Shown here: positions 41,705 to 53,120 of the stretch, piece after piece
How positions within the stretch are numbered: the first letter of the stretch is position 1
How the letters are laid out: every line of letters starts with the position of its first letter
Assembly (NCBI GenBank): GCA_025602915.1
Contig: JAHLJZ010000019.1
Coordinates: forward strand, 62,001 to 126,000
Reading direction: 5' to 3'
Length of the DNA: 64,000 nt
Source: Paraphysoderma sedebokerense
Taxonomy: Eukaryota; Blastocladiomycota; Physodermatomycetes; Physodermatales; Physodermataceae
Position numbers and translations under genes: made by a program
The notes under the pieces: generated by a model
What the model was told of the DNA's origin: nothing
The model's input: the letters and a program-made list of their open reading frames with translations, nothing else
Databases searched by the model: none

Positions 41705-44126
41705 ATGTTAGCTTTTGCCAGATCGTCCCTATTGACTGCCTCAAAGAATGGCCTTCGCAGGCCATTCTCTTCGGCCGTTAGGGTAATTGATTGAAGTTCA
41801 ATGATCGTGCAAAGCCGGAAAACTAATTGTTCGAGTTTCTTGCTTATAGGGTTCTGCGGCCAATGTATTATCAGTGATTTGCATAGGTTTACGGAAATTA
41901 AATCATTGATGGTTATTTTTCTGTTCATTAGGCTTTAAATCAACGGTTGAGAGAGAATGATCCGGAAATTTTTGATATCATCGAAAAAGAAAAGCAACGT
42001 CAGAGAGAAAGTATCGTCTTGATTCCTTCGGAGGTAAGGACTTACACTGTATCTTCTACGTTCTGTTCATTATAGATGACTAAGTACGGCATTCCCGTCT
42101 ATTTCCTTATTTTCCATTCTTCCAAATAACTTCCTAGAATTTCACTTCTCGTTCAGTAATGGACGCTCTCGGTTCGTGCATGCAAAATAAGTACTCAGAA
42201 GGATACCCAGGAGCCAGGTATGAGCGAGTACGATCGTTTAAAAATACACTCAATTTAATAATGAAATACGTCATGCACAGATACTACGGAGGTAACGAGT
42301 TCATCGACATGGCAGAAAGTCTTTGTCAAAAGAGAGCTCTCGAAGCTTTCAACCTCAACCCGGAAGAGTGGGGTTGCAACGTTCAAGCTCTTTCTGGTTT
42401 GTATATTTAGACAGAATAGATCATCATGTTGAGCGTCACACTGAGACAGTATTGTCGTGACTACATTTAGGTGCGCCGGCGAATCTTTATGTTTATTACG
42501 CATTACTGAAACCCCATGAAAGAATCATGGGTCTTGATCTCCCTCACGGTGGACAGTATGTACCTTCCTTTTAGATGAGTTGTTCTAAGCTCATTAAAAC
42601 AATCATTCTGATTCACACTAGCTTGTCCCATGGCTACCAAACCGATACAAAGAAAATCTCTGCAGTGTCTGCTTACTTCGAGACGTTTCCATATAGATTG
42701 AACGAAAAAACTGGCTACATAGATTACGATAGACTTGAAGAAAATGCTGTGCTTTACCGACCAAAAATTATCATTGCCGGGGCTAGCGCATATGCTCGTC
42801 ATTATGATTATCCCAGAATGAGAAAAATTGCTGATAAAGTCGGAGCGTACTTACTTTCCGATATGGCTCATATTAGTGGTACGATTTATTTCTCGTTCTT
42901 GCTACCGCTCAGTCATTTCAGCTAAATGTATGATAAATAACTAGGTCTCGTTGCTGGAGGCGTCGTTCCGTCTCCTTTCGATCACTCTGATATCGTGACG
43001 ACCACCACCCACAAATCTCTACGTGGTCCTCGTGGAGCTATCATCTTTTTCCGCAAAGGTGTCAGAAAGCACAACAAGAAGGGCGAACGTAAGGCTAACC
43101 ACTGACGATATCCATCTTTCAGTCACAATTCTTAGAGGCATTTTCTTCTGTTTTACAGCTATTATGTACGATCTGCAAAATCCAATCAATTCTTCCGTTT
43201 TCCCAGGACATCAAGGTGGACCACATAACCATACAATCACCGCATTAGCTGTTGCTCTCAAACAGGTATGTGTCTATTCATCGCTGTGGACTTCTCATCG
43301 CCTTCTCACTATATCTCGTTCTTAAATTGCCTTTCAGGCCAAGTCACCTGAATTCAAGTCATACGCCAAACAAATTCTCAAAAACAACAAACAATTTGCT
43401 CAAGACTTCTTGGACAAGGGATACACCCTTGTTTCCGGTGGTACTGATAATCATCTTTTATTGTTGGATCTTAAACCCAAGGTTTGATTTCTTCTATTCG
43501 TTTTGCTCTTTTCCCTCCTCTATTTCATGTATCAGAGATTACGTTCAAGTGGCCGAATTCCTCTCAAATACTGAATTTCGTGTTGTCACCTTACCGCGAA
43601 TAGGGAATCGATGGTGCTAGAGTCGAAAGAGTCTTAGAATTGGCAAATATTGCTGCTAACAAGAATACAGTACCGGGCGATAAGAGTGCTTTAATACCCG
43701 GTGGTTTGAGAATGGGTATAATCTATCATTCGTGATTATAGGCATTCCTGCTGATAACAAGGAAGAGCTAACAGCGATCATTGATGATAGGATCGCCTGC
43801 AATGACATCTCGCGGATTGAAAGAAAAAGATTTCTCTGTAATTGCTGATTTCATTGATCGCGCTGTCGAAGTTACCCTTGACATCAATAAGCAAGTCAAA
43901 GGTAATTGCAGTTTGTCACTTTCTTCTCCTTTCGCGAACTTTCATGTTGGCCCCTGGATTATAACTCACGCCATTCTCTGCAGGAACGAAACTCAAGGAC
44001 TTCAAAGACACCTTAGCAGATGGATCATCATTCCCTGCGATTTCGACCTTGAAGAAGGAAGTCATTGATTTCAGTAAACAATTTGATACCGTTGGATTTG
44101 AGGTTAATGAAATGTTGTACCGATAA
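41705..44126 (+). CDS. SHM1: Serine hydroxymethyltransferase, mitochondrial form
   Basis: SHMT converts serine and tetrahydrofolate to glycine and methylene-THF with a PLP cofactor. Exon 1 (41705-41782) encodes [20 protein letters not shown] and continues FSSAVR. It has no acidic residues and has alternating Arg/Ser, a typical mitochondrial presequence. It joins at phase 0 to exon 2 (41932) [14 protein letters not shown]. Body landmarks: [73 protein letters not shown] lysine in [26 protein letters not shown] and [12 protein letters not shown]. It ends EVNEMLYR at 44126. About nine introns are needed. All active-site residues seen are intact. Confidence 0.95.
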
Positions 44127-44447
44127 ACAAAATACTAAAATATATGGAAATAGATAAAAGGGGAAGCAATATTGCGGTGTTTCTGTATGTTTTGGACGGG
44201 TGAAATTTCTAAAGATTAAAATCTAACATGAATTAAGTTTACTTTTATGTCAGAGGGGGATGGCAGTGGAGCTCATTCTTAGTTTGACAAGATTGCTCAA
44301 GAATAATGGATAAAATATATATTCAGCGAGGATCTCAATCGCTTGTATGCCAGGGTAACCTGTTAATTTGTACAATTCTAATATTGATCCTAAACGTAAG
44401 ACACGTTGAGCAGATTCCCTTCTATGAGTAGTAGGGTTTTTGAGTGC
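44127..44447. other. Intergenic after SHMT, nothing recognised
   Basis: A/T-rich 3' region. One minus-strand frame (44250-44486) runs into the foldback repeat and has no family resemblance; it is not annotated. Confidence 0.35.
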
Positions 44448-44687
44448 CAGTTTATAAGAGAGTGATATTATTAGAACGTGATGCACTCGTAGGGTGATAT
44501 AGTGTCGGTAGATAGAAATAGGGTAGAAAAACTCGCAGAGAGGTGAATAGTCTCTAGAGAGTCTCTACAAACTCACAAAGGATAGACATTCAAGCGAAGA
44601 TATTTCTATCTATCCGACACTATATCACCCTACAACTGTATCACGTTCTACTAATATCACTCTTTCCTGACTATTGCGTATAAACTG
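44448..44687. repeat. 240-bp foldback (long inverted repeat)
   Basis: The left arm 44448-44520 and right arm 44601-44687 are reverse complements over nearly their full length; shared core blocks include GTGATATTA, AGAACGTGAT, GTAGGGTGATATAGTGTCGG and TAGATAGAAATA. The arms flank an 80-nt centre that has its own short palindrome (CTCTAGAG). The layout fits a MITE-like foldback element or two copies of one repeat inserted in opposite orientation. It directly abuts a retroelement fossil, so it could also consist of terminal-repeat pieces of that family. No clear target-site duplication could be fixed by eye. Confidence 0.75.
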
Positions 44688-44689
44688 TT

Positions 44690-45300
44690 GATTCGAATTT
44701 GGCAAACGTCAATTCGTCGCAACTTTGCTGAGTGACACGGGGGCAACAGGATATTTTTGCACTTATGCAGCCACCAAGAAATTCCGAATTCCTATTACTA
44801 GAATTTAAAAAGCTTCAAAATATCGTCGTACCAAACATTCCGACGGCACAATTGGAACCCCAGTACCCAATCCATCAAGCAGTCCCAATTCGCTGTACTT
44901 ATCAAGATGATGTATATTTTACCTTAATGAACAATCTTAATGCCGATTTTATTCGGAACTAAGTGGTTTAAACAGCATTCTGTGGTCTTGGATTTTGAAC
45001 GAAATGGAATTCATTTTCCCGACCCAGCTTTTTTCTTGGCTCGCACCGGTGATAAGCCCAGCGACGCCCCGTCTGAATTAACTCGTTCAATCAAGTCTTG
45101 CAAATAAACCATTTAATCGCATCCGTCTCTGATGATGCTCATGAAAGATCTTCGGCTCCTATGGATAATAGTGTTAACAATTCAGCCAAACTAAGCCTTT
45201 CGTGGACTCCCCTCCTCTCAAGTTTCCTCCCGCTTTTCATGAACACATTGCATATTCCTCTTCCTTATCATTTGAGGAACCAATTATAATTACTGAAGTG
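44690..45300 (+). mobile_element. Degraded Ty3/gypsy-like retroelement fragment (protease region)
   Basis: A fossil piece of an LTR-type retroelement. It shows an aspartic-protease-type active-site motif (DTGAT) and, further on, the Gly-Thr-Lys-Trp and LDFERNGIHF-like pattern that closes the protease domain before reverse transcriptase in Ty3/gypsy elements. Reverse transcriptase, RNase H and integrase are not seen, so only a small part of the element remains and it is clearly broken. The right-hand limit is uncertain (about 45100-45300). It looks old. Confidence 0.6.
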
Positions 45301-46165
45301 CAGTTTATGCCTACGGCAGCAGTGATCCAGCTTATTATATGTCAAATCGTAAAATTATTGTAAAAATCTATGCAGGCTACGCTTAATGTCCCATAATAAT
45401 TTTATGCGTATTGAATTGAAACTTATCAGTTTTTATCGCGTAAAACTGAAGGACAAATAATACCTGAAAAAATGTTGCATCATCCAGAGAGATCAAATAG
45501 GCGGATTTGATGAGATGCCAATATCAACAACTGTGATGGTATATCACGGCGACATAAAATAAATGATCCCATAAATTATCTATTCTTACAATGAGGGAGC
45601 GACATGGAATTGTTAATTAATAGGCGATAATGGTGACAAGTTGAATAATTGCTGAAGAAAAAATTCTTCACAAGTTGTGCGTGCCGGCATAAGGATTTGT
45701 CGTAATTGGCAGCTGAACGTAAAGATTATGTGTCGTCAGAGGTTGATGGAATGTTCTTATCTATCACAAAGATATAGTACTTCATTGGTGAATCATTAGC
45801 CTGCAATATCCGCTTTTCAGTTTCACATTGGTTAATTTAGATTGTCAAATTGCGAACCAATCCGTCGGAACACTAGCGGCTTCTAACATGACGTTGACAA
45901 TAATTGACATGTATTGAGTAAGTTACAAACAAAAAAATAAATACTCATATAACATTTATACAACTGTATTTCCATAATTACTTTACGCTGTTGGCGCATA
46001 TTTTTTCTAGAGATGTCATCCCCTACAAAAATGAAACAATATGCAGATCTGTCTAGACAATCCTTTCGAATCATTTGAACGCTGAATTGTGGAAACATCT
46101 CGATATAATGTTCTTTATTTAATTGAATTCATCAAATCGACATCGTAACTCTTGAAAGGATACAA
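45301..46165. other. A/T-rich stretch without recognisable genes
   Basis: About 860 nt between the retroelement fossil and a tandem duplication. No frame with family resemblance, tRNA or splice-supported exon was seen. Composition is like neighbouring intergenic DNA. Confidence 0.4.
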
Positions 46166-46340
46166 TACATCACTGAGAGCGTGTAACGGCAATTAAATAT
46201 CACCGTTAGCAATCTAAAAGGACAATGCCAGGGGAGGCACCTAATCGCTATAAGTACATCACTGACATCGTGTAACAGGCAGTTAAATATCACCAAATAA
46301 TTCAAAGGACGATGCTAGGCGAGACACCTAATCGCACTGC
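46166..46340. repeat. Diverged tandem duplication, period about 89 bp
   Basis: Copy 1 (46166-46254) and copy 2 (46255-about 46340) share in order TACATCACTGA, CGTGTAAC, AGTTAAATATCACC or AATTAAATATCACC, AAAGGAC(A/G)ATGC, and CACCTAATCGC, with many differences between them. Later sequence (about 46430-46470) has faint resemblance and might be a third, older copy. No coding potential is evident. Confidence 0.7.
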
Positions 46341-46628
46341 CGGTGGGAAATATGAATTCATCATTGAAATTATGAAATGAAGTCGTCGGTGCAGACATTG
46401 AAATAGAGAAAGGAGTGACAGATACTGGCCATGGCACTTAATTGCTAAAAGGGCACATGCCAAATGAGCAATGTAACGAAAAGAAAGGATCTGATTGGTA
46501 TATTTTTGTATTTGTACCACGGCCACTTCTCGTATAGATAATAAGCTCAGATTTGAAGTAGGCGACGGTGGTGCCACTTTTTCTTGGTCATCCTAGCTTA
46601 AGATTTTGTCGACGCGGATATTGCGACA

Positions 46629-46636
46629 TATAAAAA
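46629..46636 (+). promoter_or_regulatory. TATA box of the secreted Cys-rich gene
   Basis: TATAAAAA lies 106 nt upstream of the ATG at 46742. The sequence and spacing fit a core promoter element. Confidence 0.55.
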
Positions 46637-46741
46637 CCGCTGGGTCCTGCAACATCATTCTGTATTTCATCCAACAAGACTTTCTACTTTCTCAAAAACA
46701 AATTTCAAGCAATTCCATTGAAACATCTCAGTTATACAAGA

Positions 46742-47114
46742 ATGATTTTCACTACCACTATCGTTTTTCTTGCTGGCATTGGCTTTGTTTCCGCCCACCC
46801 GGCTCAAGTCAAGCAATCTTTCCCGATAGTAACCATTAACCAGATCCACTCCCGGCTGTTATATTGTCTCTCTTGAAACCGAATCTGGAATTGTCACGGC
46901 CGAAACATGCGGGCCTCAAGAACCATTAATTAAACAGACATCTGACGGTTGTTTCTCATACAATTTAGGCAATGAAGGAGGAGTAATATGTCCCGATGGC
47001 ACAGCTAGAAGCGCCACCTCTGTGGAAATAAAGAAAAGACAGATTTTGAGCTTTGCTTTTGACGAATTAGTCCGTCGTCAGAACTTATCTCGCAGTGAAG
47101 TCAGAGGCCAATAA
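46742..47114 (+). CDS. Small secreted Cys-rich protein; exon structure uncertain
   Basis: ATG at 46742 begins MIFTTTIVFLAGIGFVSAHP, a clear signal peptide. Further on, in a different frame, an open stretch to TAA at 47112-47114 encodes about 85 residues with four Cys (GCYIVS, ETCGP, DGCFSY, VICPDG) and a dibasic C-terminal tail (KKRQ, VRRQ). The two parts can be joined by an intron with donor GTAACC right after FPI and acceptor TTAAACAG, which drops the first two Cys. Keeping all four Cys needs a splice I cannot find. It may be a secreted effector-like or wall protein, or a gene damaged by a small indel. No known family is recognised. Confidence 0.5.
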
Positions 47115-47599
47115 CTAAATATCCGTTGGGCGAAATAACCATTAAAATATGGTCCGGGCCCTTTGCAACTGCATGAAATAAATTTGTATAAATCTCTAGC
47201 TCCGCTATGTGAATATTGCTACAAAAATAAATGATTAAGTATACGATAAAATAAAATTGACAACAATATTTTTTTTGACAACTGATTGGGTGGGACAATT
47301 GACAATTACAAGTATTGGTTATACATCATTGGATAACGGAAATGATCAGACCATGACATAGCCTATTCAAGTAGTGTCCTGCAGTGCCATGCTAACTTTT
47401 GTCGCGCTCAGCTACGTGTATTGAAACACTTAAGCGATTATAACAAACGGCTTCTACAATCCAACTTTCATTCTGGTACGCCCTTTCAGGTGGAGATCAG
47501 ATACAAGTTCAATGCTTCAGAAATCCATTGCTTAGAGCATATTATTCAATGAACAAAAAATGATGTTCTTCAAACTACAATACATGGAGATCAATACAG
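47115..47599. other. Convergent 3' region, secreted gene / CLF1
   Basis: About 485 nt without a gene-like frame, A/T-rich, between facing stops. Confidence 0.35.
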
Positions 47600-50580
47600 T
47601 TACTGATCTTCAGCCATATCGTCTGCATCATTTTCGTTTGACCCGTTAGCCGTACTATCACCGTGGTCACTTCCTTCTTGATCGCTTTCACTCCGATCAT
47701 TTTCATCTTCATCCCTACTTTCTTCGTTGCCTTGTTCTTCATCTTCATCTTTATCCTCCTCTTCTGGTTCTTCCTTTTTGCCTTCTTTTTCCATCTTCAT
47801 CTTCCACTGATGAGCCAAAGCCAACAATTTGAAGTTCGGTTTCTGCTTCTCATCGTCGGGGAAAATGTAGTCATAATATTCTTCCCATTGTACTGTACCG
47901 GCTCCTGTCTCATCCTCCACCTTTCTTCGCTTTTTAACAAGTCGAGGAATCTTGCTTTGAACGGTTTGAAGTGATTGCGGTGTGCCATGTGCAGTTTCGA
48001 AATCTTTCCATGCTTCAAGAAGGAGAACTCGCTAGTGATAGAGTTGGTTGTTAGAACTGTGTAACACTTAGAAAAATTAAATAAAATCAATTTACCTCTT
48101 CTTTCGCTTCTCTCTCTTTTAATCTTTTGTAGCCCCTCTCGAACAATCCTCTGGCATTTTCTATCCTCTTCTGTTCACTTTCAACATCCATAGCCGCAAT
48201 CTCAAATTTGGCATAACTGATCCAAACTTTAACATGTTCTGTTCGTTGTAGTAGTCGTTCGTAAAGATCTCGGGTGCGTGCATATTCTTGTTCTTCAAAT
48301 TCGAAATCTTTATGAACGATGTGAATAATGTATAGAAATCAGAATTAAGTTTTAGTAAATCACTCCATCAATGAAGAAGAGACGTGGAGGGTACAAACCG
48401 ATATATGCTTTCCACAGAACTTCCGGCATATCCAAAACGTCTTGCTGGATGGCAAGCTCAAAAATACCCCTGCAACGCTCAATATCATCCAACATTCTCT
48501 CCAGTTCTGCGTATTTTATCCATGCGTAACAGTTGGCTGGGTTGAAGGTGAGATACTTTTCATATAACGTACGCACACGATCGAACTCTCGAAGCTAAAG
48601 CGGTCATAAGTATCAGTTTGCGTCAGATTAACGGTTTACTTGCAGTACCAAACGGAAGAGAGATGAATATTGACACCGAACGCACCATTAGCTCCATTTC
48701 AATGTATCCTTTAAACAGCTTTTCCTTCGGGCAAATACCCAAAGCATACCCAAGTGTCTTCCTGGCCTGTGATAGATTCATCTGCCGGATTTCAAATTGA
48801 GCATATAGCAACCAAACTTTTGCAAATGTGAACACTTTATGTGGAATGATATTTAAGCATTGAGTGTAGACTTGTCGTGTTCGTTCGGGATCCTGAAAGC
48901 AGTGCGAGCTTAGTGCAACGGCAAGCAGTATCAAAAATGACAATACACACCCTCGCTTCAATTTCTTCATATAGCGCATAATAAATCCACAAGTAAATAT
49001 ATCGTCTCCATAGACGCTTCTCTTCAGCTGGTGGAACTTGCGCGATGGCACGTTCGTAAATCTCTCGAATTCGGTCGGGATCGCCATTGGATTCTTCCAA
49101 ACGTGCATAGTCAAACCATGTATCATAATTGTCCGGATTGGTTTTAATTTCCTATGGCATAGGTGAGTTTTTGAAGTTGGTGTAGAAAGAACTGAGACAG
49201 CTGCTCACCTCTTCGTATTGCCATCGTCGTTTTGCAAGTATCACGTCTTCAATACCTTCTTTTTGCCCATATTGTTTTTCGAATTGAGTATACATTTTGT
49301 ATATATGTTCCGTTTGGGATTTGGGCAGTCTTTCAAGGGCAAATTTGTATATGGCCCGAGCTCTCTCATACTAAAATGAATTAATTTGAGACTTAGCGAA
49401 CCAAGAAGCATGTTCTACAAGCAAACGATGAGATCATCGATAATTACCTCCTTCAGCCTGATTTCAAATTTGGCGAAGGCCCCTAACAATTTTGGTCGGA
49501 TGTGTTCTTCTCCGAGATATTCCACGGCGTGTTCGTAGACGGATCGACATCGTTCTTTGATATGGAGAGATTCAAGATATAGTCACGAGCTAGATTCAGA
49601 TTATCAAATTGTACACACCCAACTCATTCAACTCTTCTTCGAACTTTGCAAACTTGATCCAATTCTTAGGATCAGGATGTACCGTCACGAAGCGCTCATA
49701 TATCGCCCTCGCTCGATCTAGCTCGTTATATCTTTTTTCCAATTTAATATATGCTTCCCACGCCTCTTCATTTGGTTCCCATTGCATCCATCGTTCAAAT
49801 ATCTGTCGCGCGCCAGGTACATTACCCAACATTTCTTCCATATAGGCGTACTTGTACCAGAATTGATCAACTCTGGGTAGCAATGTCACTGCACGATCCC
49901 ACAAGTTTCGAGCGAGATTGACATTCTTGTTTTTCATTTCCATTTCAGCATATCGAATCCAGAGAGCCGGATTACGCATATCGACAGCCAATGCTCGCTC
50001 ATAGATACTTCTCGCTCTGTATTTGCAAAAAGAAGAAATAGAATTGACGAAACATGAAATGTTTTGAGAAAATAAATCAAGTCAGCGAGAATTAAATTGG
50101 TGTCTAGTCATCCATACATGTAGTTTGATGTTTAGATGTAAAAGTAAACAAATATCAGTCGTCCTAGACATTTACTACATTACCTTGCCAATTCTCCTAA
50201 ACTTTCTTCCCAAGCGGCATATTTCAACCACTGTCCCACTTTGGTATTATTCCTCCTTATAGCATCTTCAAAACCTTTTCTTTTACTCAACTTATATTCG
50301 TTTAATTCTTCGGCATCTGTGACCTTTTGCCTAGGTAGTTTGTTGACTGGTTCTTGACGCTCAGCGGCTTCCCGAAGAATTTGTTCCGCTGTGATTTGAA
50401 TATCTGCCGCATTTTTGTTTTTAACCTTTCGGAGAAAAAGATAAATCAAGAAGCAAAGAGCAAGTACAACCATATAGTTAGTAACTCGGATCAGAGTGGC
50501 TCTCTTTGATCATGACCCAAATATTTTGATTGGGCAACCTAAAAGAAAAGTACCTTTGCCGGACGTAGTCGTTTATCCAT
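47600..50580 (-). CDS. CLF1: Pre-mRNA-splicing factor Clf1/Crooked-neck (HAT repeats)
   Basis: A scaffold of the Prp19 (NineTeen) complex in the spliceosome. Exon 1 is ATG at 50580 giving MDKRLRPAK (donor GTACTT), joined to [20 protein letters not shown]. The HAT repeats follow in order over about ten exons: [75 protein letters not shown], then [25 protein letters not shown] and, later, [37 protein letters not shown] and [10 protein letters not shown]. These follow human CRNKL1 block by block. The C-terminus has [15 protein letters not shown] and a strongly acidic tail. It is nuclear. About 700 residues, the normal family length. Confidence 0.94.
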
Positions 50581-50693
50581 GATTCCGACAATGTGCAGTG
50601 CTAAACAGAACAGTATAAGATATATTGGATGTTGAGGATAAAGATCAGACTCGGTCAATACGTTGTGTACATTCCGCGGCAAAAATACACGAG

Positions 50694-50707
50694 TCACGTG
50701 ATCGGCC
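50694..50707. promoter_or_regulatory. TCACGTGATCGGCC element upstream of CLF1
   Basis: A palindromic E-box core (TCACGTGA) followed by TCGGCC lies 114 nt upstream of the CLF1 start. The identical 14-mer recurs at 53040-53053 upstream of the F-box gene. It is a candidate bHLH-factor site. Confidence 0.4.
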
Positions 50708-50921
50708 CGGCGAGGTGACTGAGAGAAGACCTAACCATTTCTATTGAAATTTTAGATAATGATACAAAAGGCTGCAAAGATAATACTTAATATACACTCT
50801 TTTCAGATATAAGAATCATTCATATCCATTGTAATACCGTAGTATTGTCAATTTCCAAGATTCTCCATCGGCTCGTTTCGCTTTTGAGTACGAGTTTCAG
50901 AGCCACAAAGAAAGAAGTCAT

Positions 50922-51304
50922 ATGGATTATCAAAAACGCTGTCAATTTTTCCAGGGCTGGGGAAATGGTTGTACCAGTGTTGTACCTAAATTTTGTCTCA
51001 TGGTCTATATCATATTGGCACAATTTATGAGGCCGTTGGCAAACAAATTGAGGTTATTTTTTGCGACGCAAAATCCGTCTTTCTCGGTTCGAAGAATGAA
51101 CAAGTAGAGTCAACTGACACCAGTAGCTATGTATTAAAGACATCTTTTCAATTTCTGACGCATCATAACATAGCTTCGATACAACTACTAACAGACAAAT
51201 TTACAGGTGGTAATTACATTTTCATGGAAGAAGGGGGTATGAGGTATATACGAGGTGATAATTATGGGCATCACCTAGATGGTTATTCGCCAGGTATAAA
51301 ATAA
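50922..51304 (+). CDS. Hypothetical protein, possibly two exons
   Basis: Two adjacent open stretches read like protein. One runs from before 50922 (ARFAFEYEFQSHKERSH, then MDYQKRCQFFQGWGNGCTS). The other ends at TAA 51302-51304 (AVGKQIEVIFCDAKSV, then TSFQFLTHHNIASIQLL and RGDNYGHHLDGYSPG). A phase-0 donor GTTGTA after GCTS and a weak acceptor ATGAG would join them. The first exon and start codon are not identified; 50922 is the only ATG in the first stretch. I recognise no family. It lies between two minus-strand genes. Confidence 0.3.
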
Positions 51305-51383
51305 ACACAAATCTAGAATCACTGATTGCTATATGATGTAAGATTCCATGACGGCGTTTAGAGGGATGAACAAGTATTGTTGC

Positions 51384-52171
51384 CTATTGTGGAACGGGTG
51401 CAACTGGAAGATCCTGTTGAGAATGGCTCGGCTTAGAATGCCGACGATTAATAGATAAGGCCTAAAATTTATGTGAATGGGGTCCAAACGCAATGTATGT
51501 GAAACGGTGAAAACACACTTACCGTATCGTATAATGTTAGGCCTAAATCAAGTGCTACATATGCAAGGAACATATCGAGGAACCTAGAATATTGTATCCT
51601 AGCATGCACTTGATGCTTTAAAGATAGCAAACCATAGCAAGCGGAGGGAAAGAAAGTTCGGAGGAGTGACTTGCTGGTGATTGTGAAAGCCAACCCTGAC
51701 AGTCGACCAACCACATTGAGTTTACTCGATGAGGATGATGGTGACGAGGCGGGAGTCGTCAAAGGTAACTCTTTTGGTGAGTTTTGAACGCCCGAGTCGT
51801 CTGTGGCGTTTTGCTATCGTTAATATCGGTTTTATTGACAGAGAATCAAAGAGTTTCACAAATAGGAAGAAATCAAAAGAATTTTGAAGAAAGTGAATAT
51901 AAGAACCATGCTCAAATCGTTAGAGCAATGAACAAGGAAGAAACTACTCACCAGAGATTGCGTTGACCATTTGGGCCATTCGAACTTCACATCGAGAATC
52001 AATTTGAGCTATTCTTTCCTCTAAACGCAAAGCAAGTTGGTTAAATCTTTCCTCCAACTGAATGTCTTGTTGAGCCAGAGTTTCTTTCAATTCAGAATGT
52101 CTTTGGGCTGAAAGCAATTCCAGCTGACCCAGTCTTGCTTCCAACTTGGCAACTTGTTCAGTGTTCGACAT
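51384..52171 (-). CDS. Coiled-coil protein with hydrophobic C-terminal half, unknown
   Basis: Three exons on the minus strand. ATG at 52171 gives MSNTEQVAKLEARLGQLELL and a coiled coil of about 70 residues (heptads in LEERFNQLALRLEERIAQ), ending NAISG with donor GTGAGT. Exon 2 has a Ser-rich linker and a moderately hydrophobic stretch (SLLRTFFPSACYGLLSL, then FLDMFLAYVALDLGLTLYD) ended by donor GTAAGT. Exon 3 adds a short basic tail (ALSINRRHSKPS) to the stop at 51384. This looks like a small membrane-associated protein with a cytosolic coiled coil, roughly like tail-anchored tethers, but no family is recognised. A CACGTG site (52289-52294) lies 118 nt upstream of the start. Confidence 0.6.
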
Positions 52172-53039
52172 TTCTGAATGAGCTTGCTGGTAAGTGGGGA
52201 TTGTAAGTTTGTATGAAAGGGAAGGCTTGGGTGGGAAATGGGAAATGGAGAGGCCGGGCGCTTTATATGCATCGGGTGATGTGGCATACACGTGATGTCA
52301 CCTGAAAACCTCATGGCACTATCAACGAGTAATTTCAGGTGATTTCCCAACCACTGTTCCACTACGGTTCCCGATATGGAAGTCGGGCGAACGAACCTGC
52401 CCGGAGGGTGTTACCTCAGTGGCAGTGCCAACTTGGTGTATATTAACAGCGTGACAACTGTGGTGCGAGTGTGAATCATGATGTGAGGTTATCTGGTTAT
52501 GTGAAAGGTCAAGTGGATGAAATTATCTTGTCAATTACAATACAAATCACAAATTTAGAACAGCTGCGGGCACTTTGTGAAACCGACAAGGAGTTTGGTA
52601 GTTGAGAACACTTATTTTTGACTACATGATAGATCACGAAATTCCATGCAACCGGACTGAATACTAAATTTGAAGTGAGCGACTGCGCGTAACGAGCTGC
52701 ATCACCAGGGCACTGAGACCAAGTCTGTGAGTAGACCGAGATATAGTGTTGAATAAGAATTATCTGGACTTGGTCTACCACCTTTGAATATCGTCATTCA
52801 ATATTCAATTTCTGCAACACTTCATTGGTCACACGGGTGAGATTCAAGTGGGCTAGATTTGGAAATTGAAAATTGAACTTCTCTGCGGAATTCCCATTTT
52901 CAACGTTCGTATCCGAGCTGTAATCATGACGTCCACTCCGTTAAAATGCACACAAAAAGCCTTTTTCATTTTGAAATTACACTACCTTGGAGCCATATCA
53001 GGTGCGGGTTGGTTGGAGTATCCGCGCCAAAACGAGGAA
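52172..53039. other. Divergent intergenic region with E-box, no further gene recognised
   Basis: About 870 nt between the coiled-coil gene and the F-box gene. It holds CACGTG at 52289-52294. A minus-strand frame at 52509-52781 lacks an ATG and family resemblance and is not annotated. Confidence 0.4.
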
Positions 53040-53053
53040 TCACGTGATCGGCC
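53040..53053. promoter_or_regulatory. TCACGTGATCGGCC element upstream of the F-box gene
   Basis: The same 14-mer as at 50694-50707, here 68-81 nt before the ATG at 53121. A shared exact 14-mer in two promoters 2.3 kb apart is unlikely by chance. Confidence 0.4.
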
Positions 53054-53120
53054 GAAATTGTAATTGCCGGGGAACTTGAGTAGTTCATTCGCTTCTTTTG
53101 GACATTTTATCAAGGATAGA

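Noticed and set aside
44250-44486. 78-codon minus-strand frame
   Set aside because: It overlaps the left arm of the foldback repeat and has no family resemblance.
52509-52781. 90-codon minus-strand frame
   Set aside because: It lacks an ATG and any recognisable motif.
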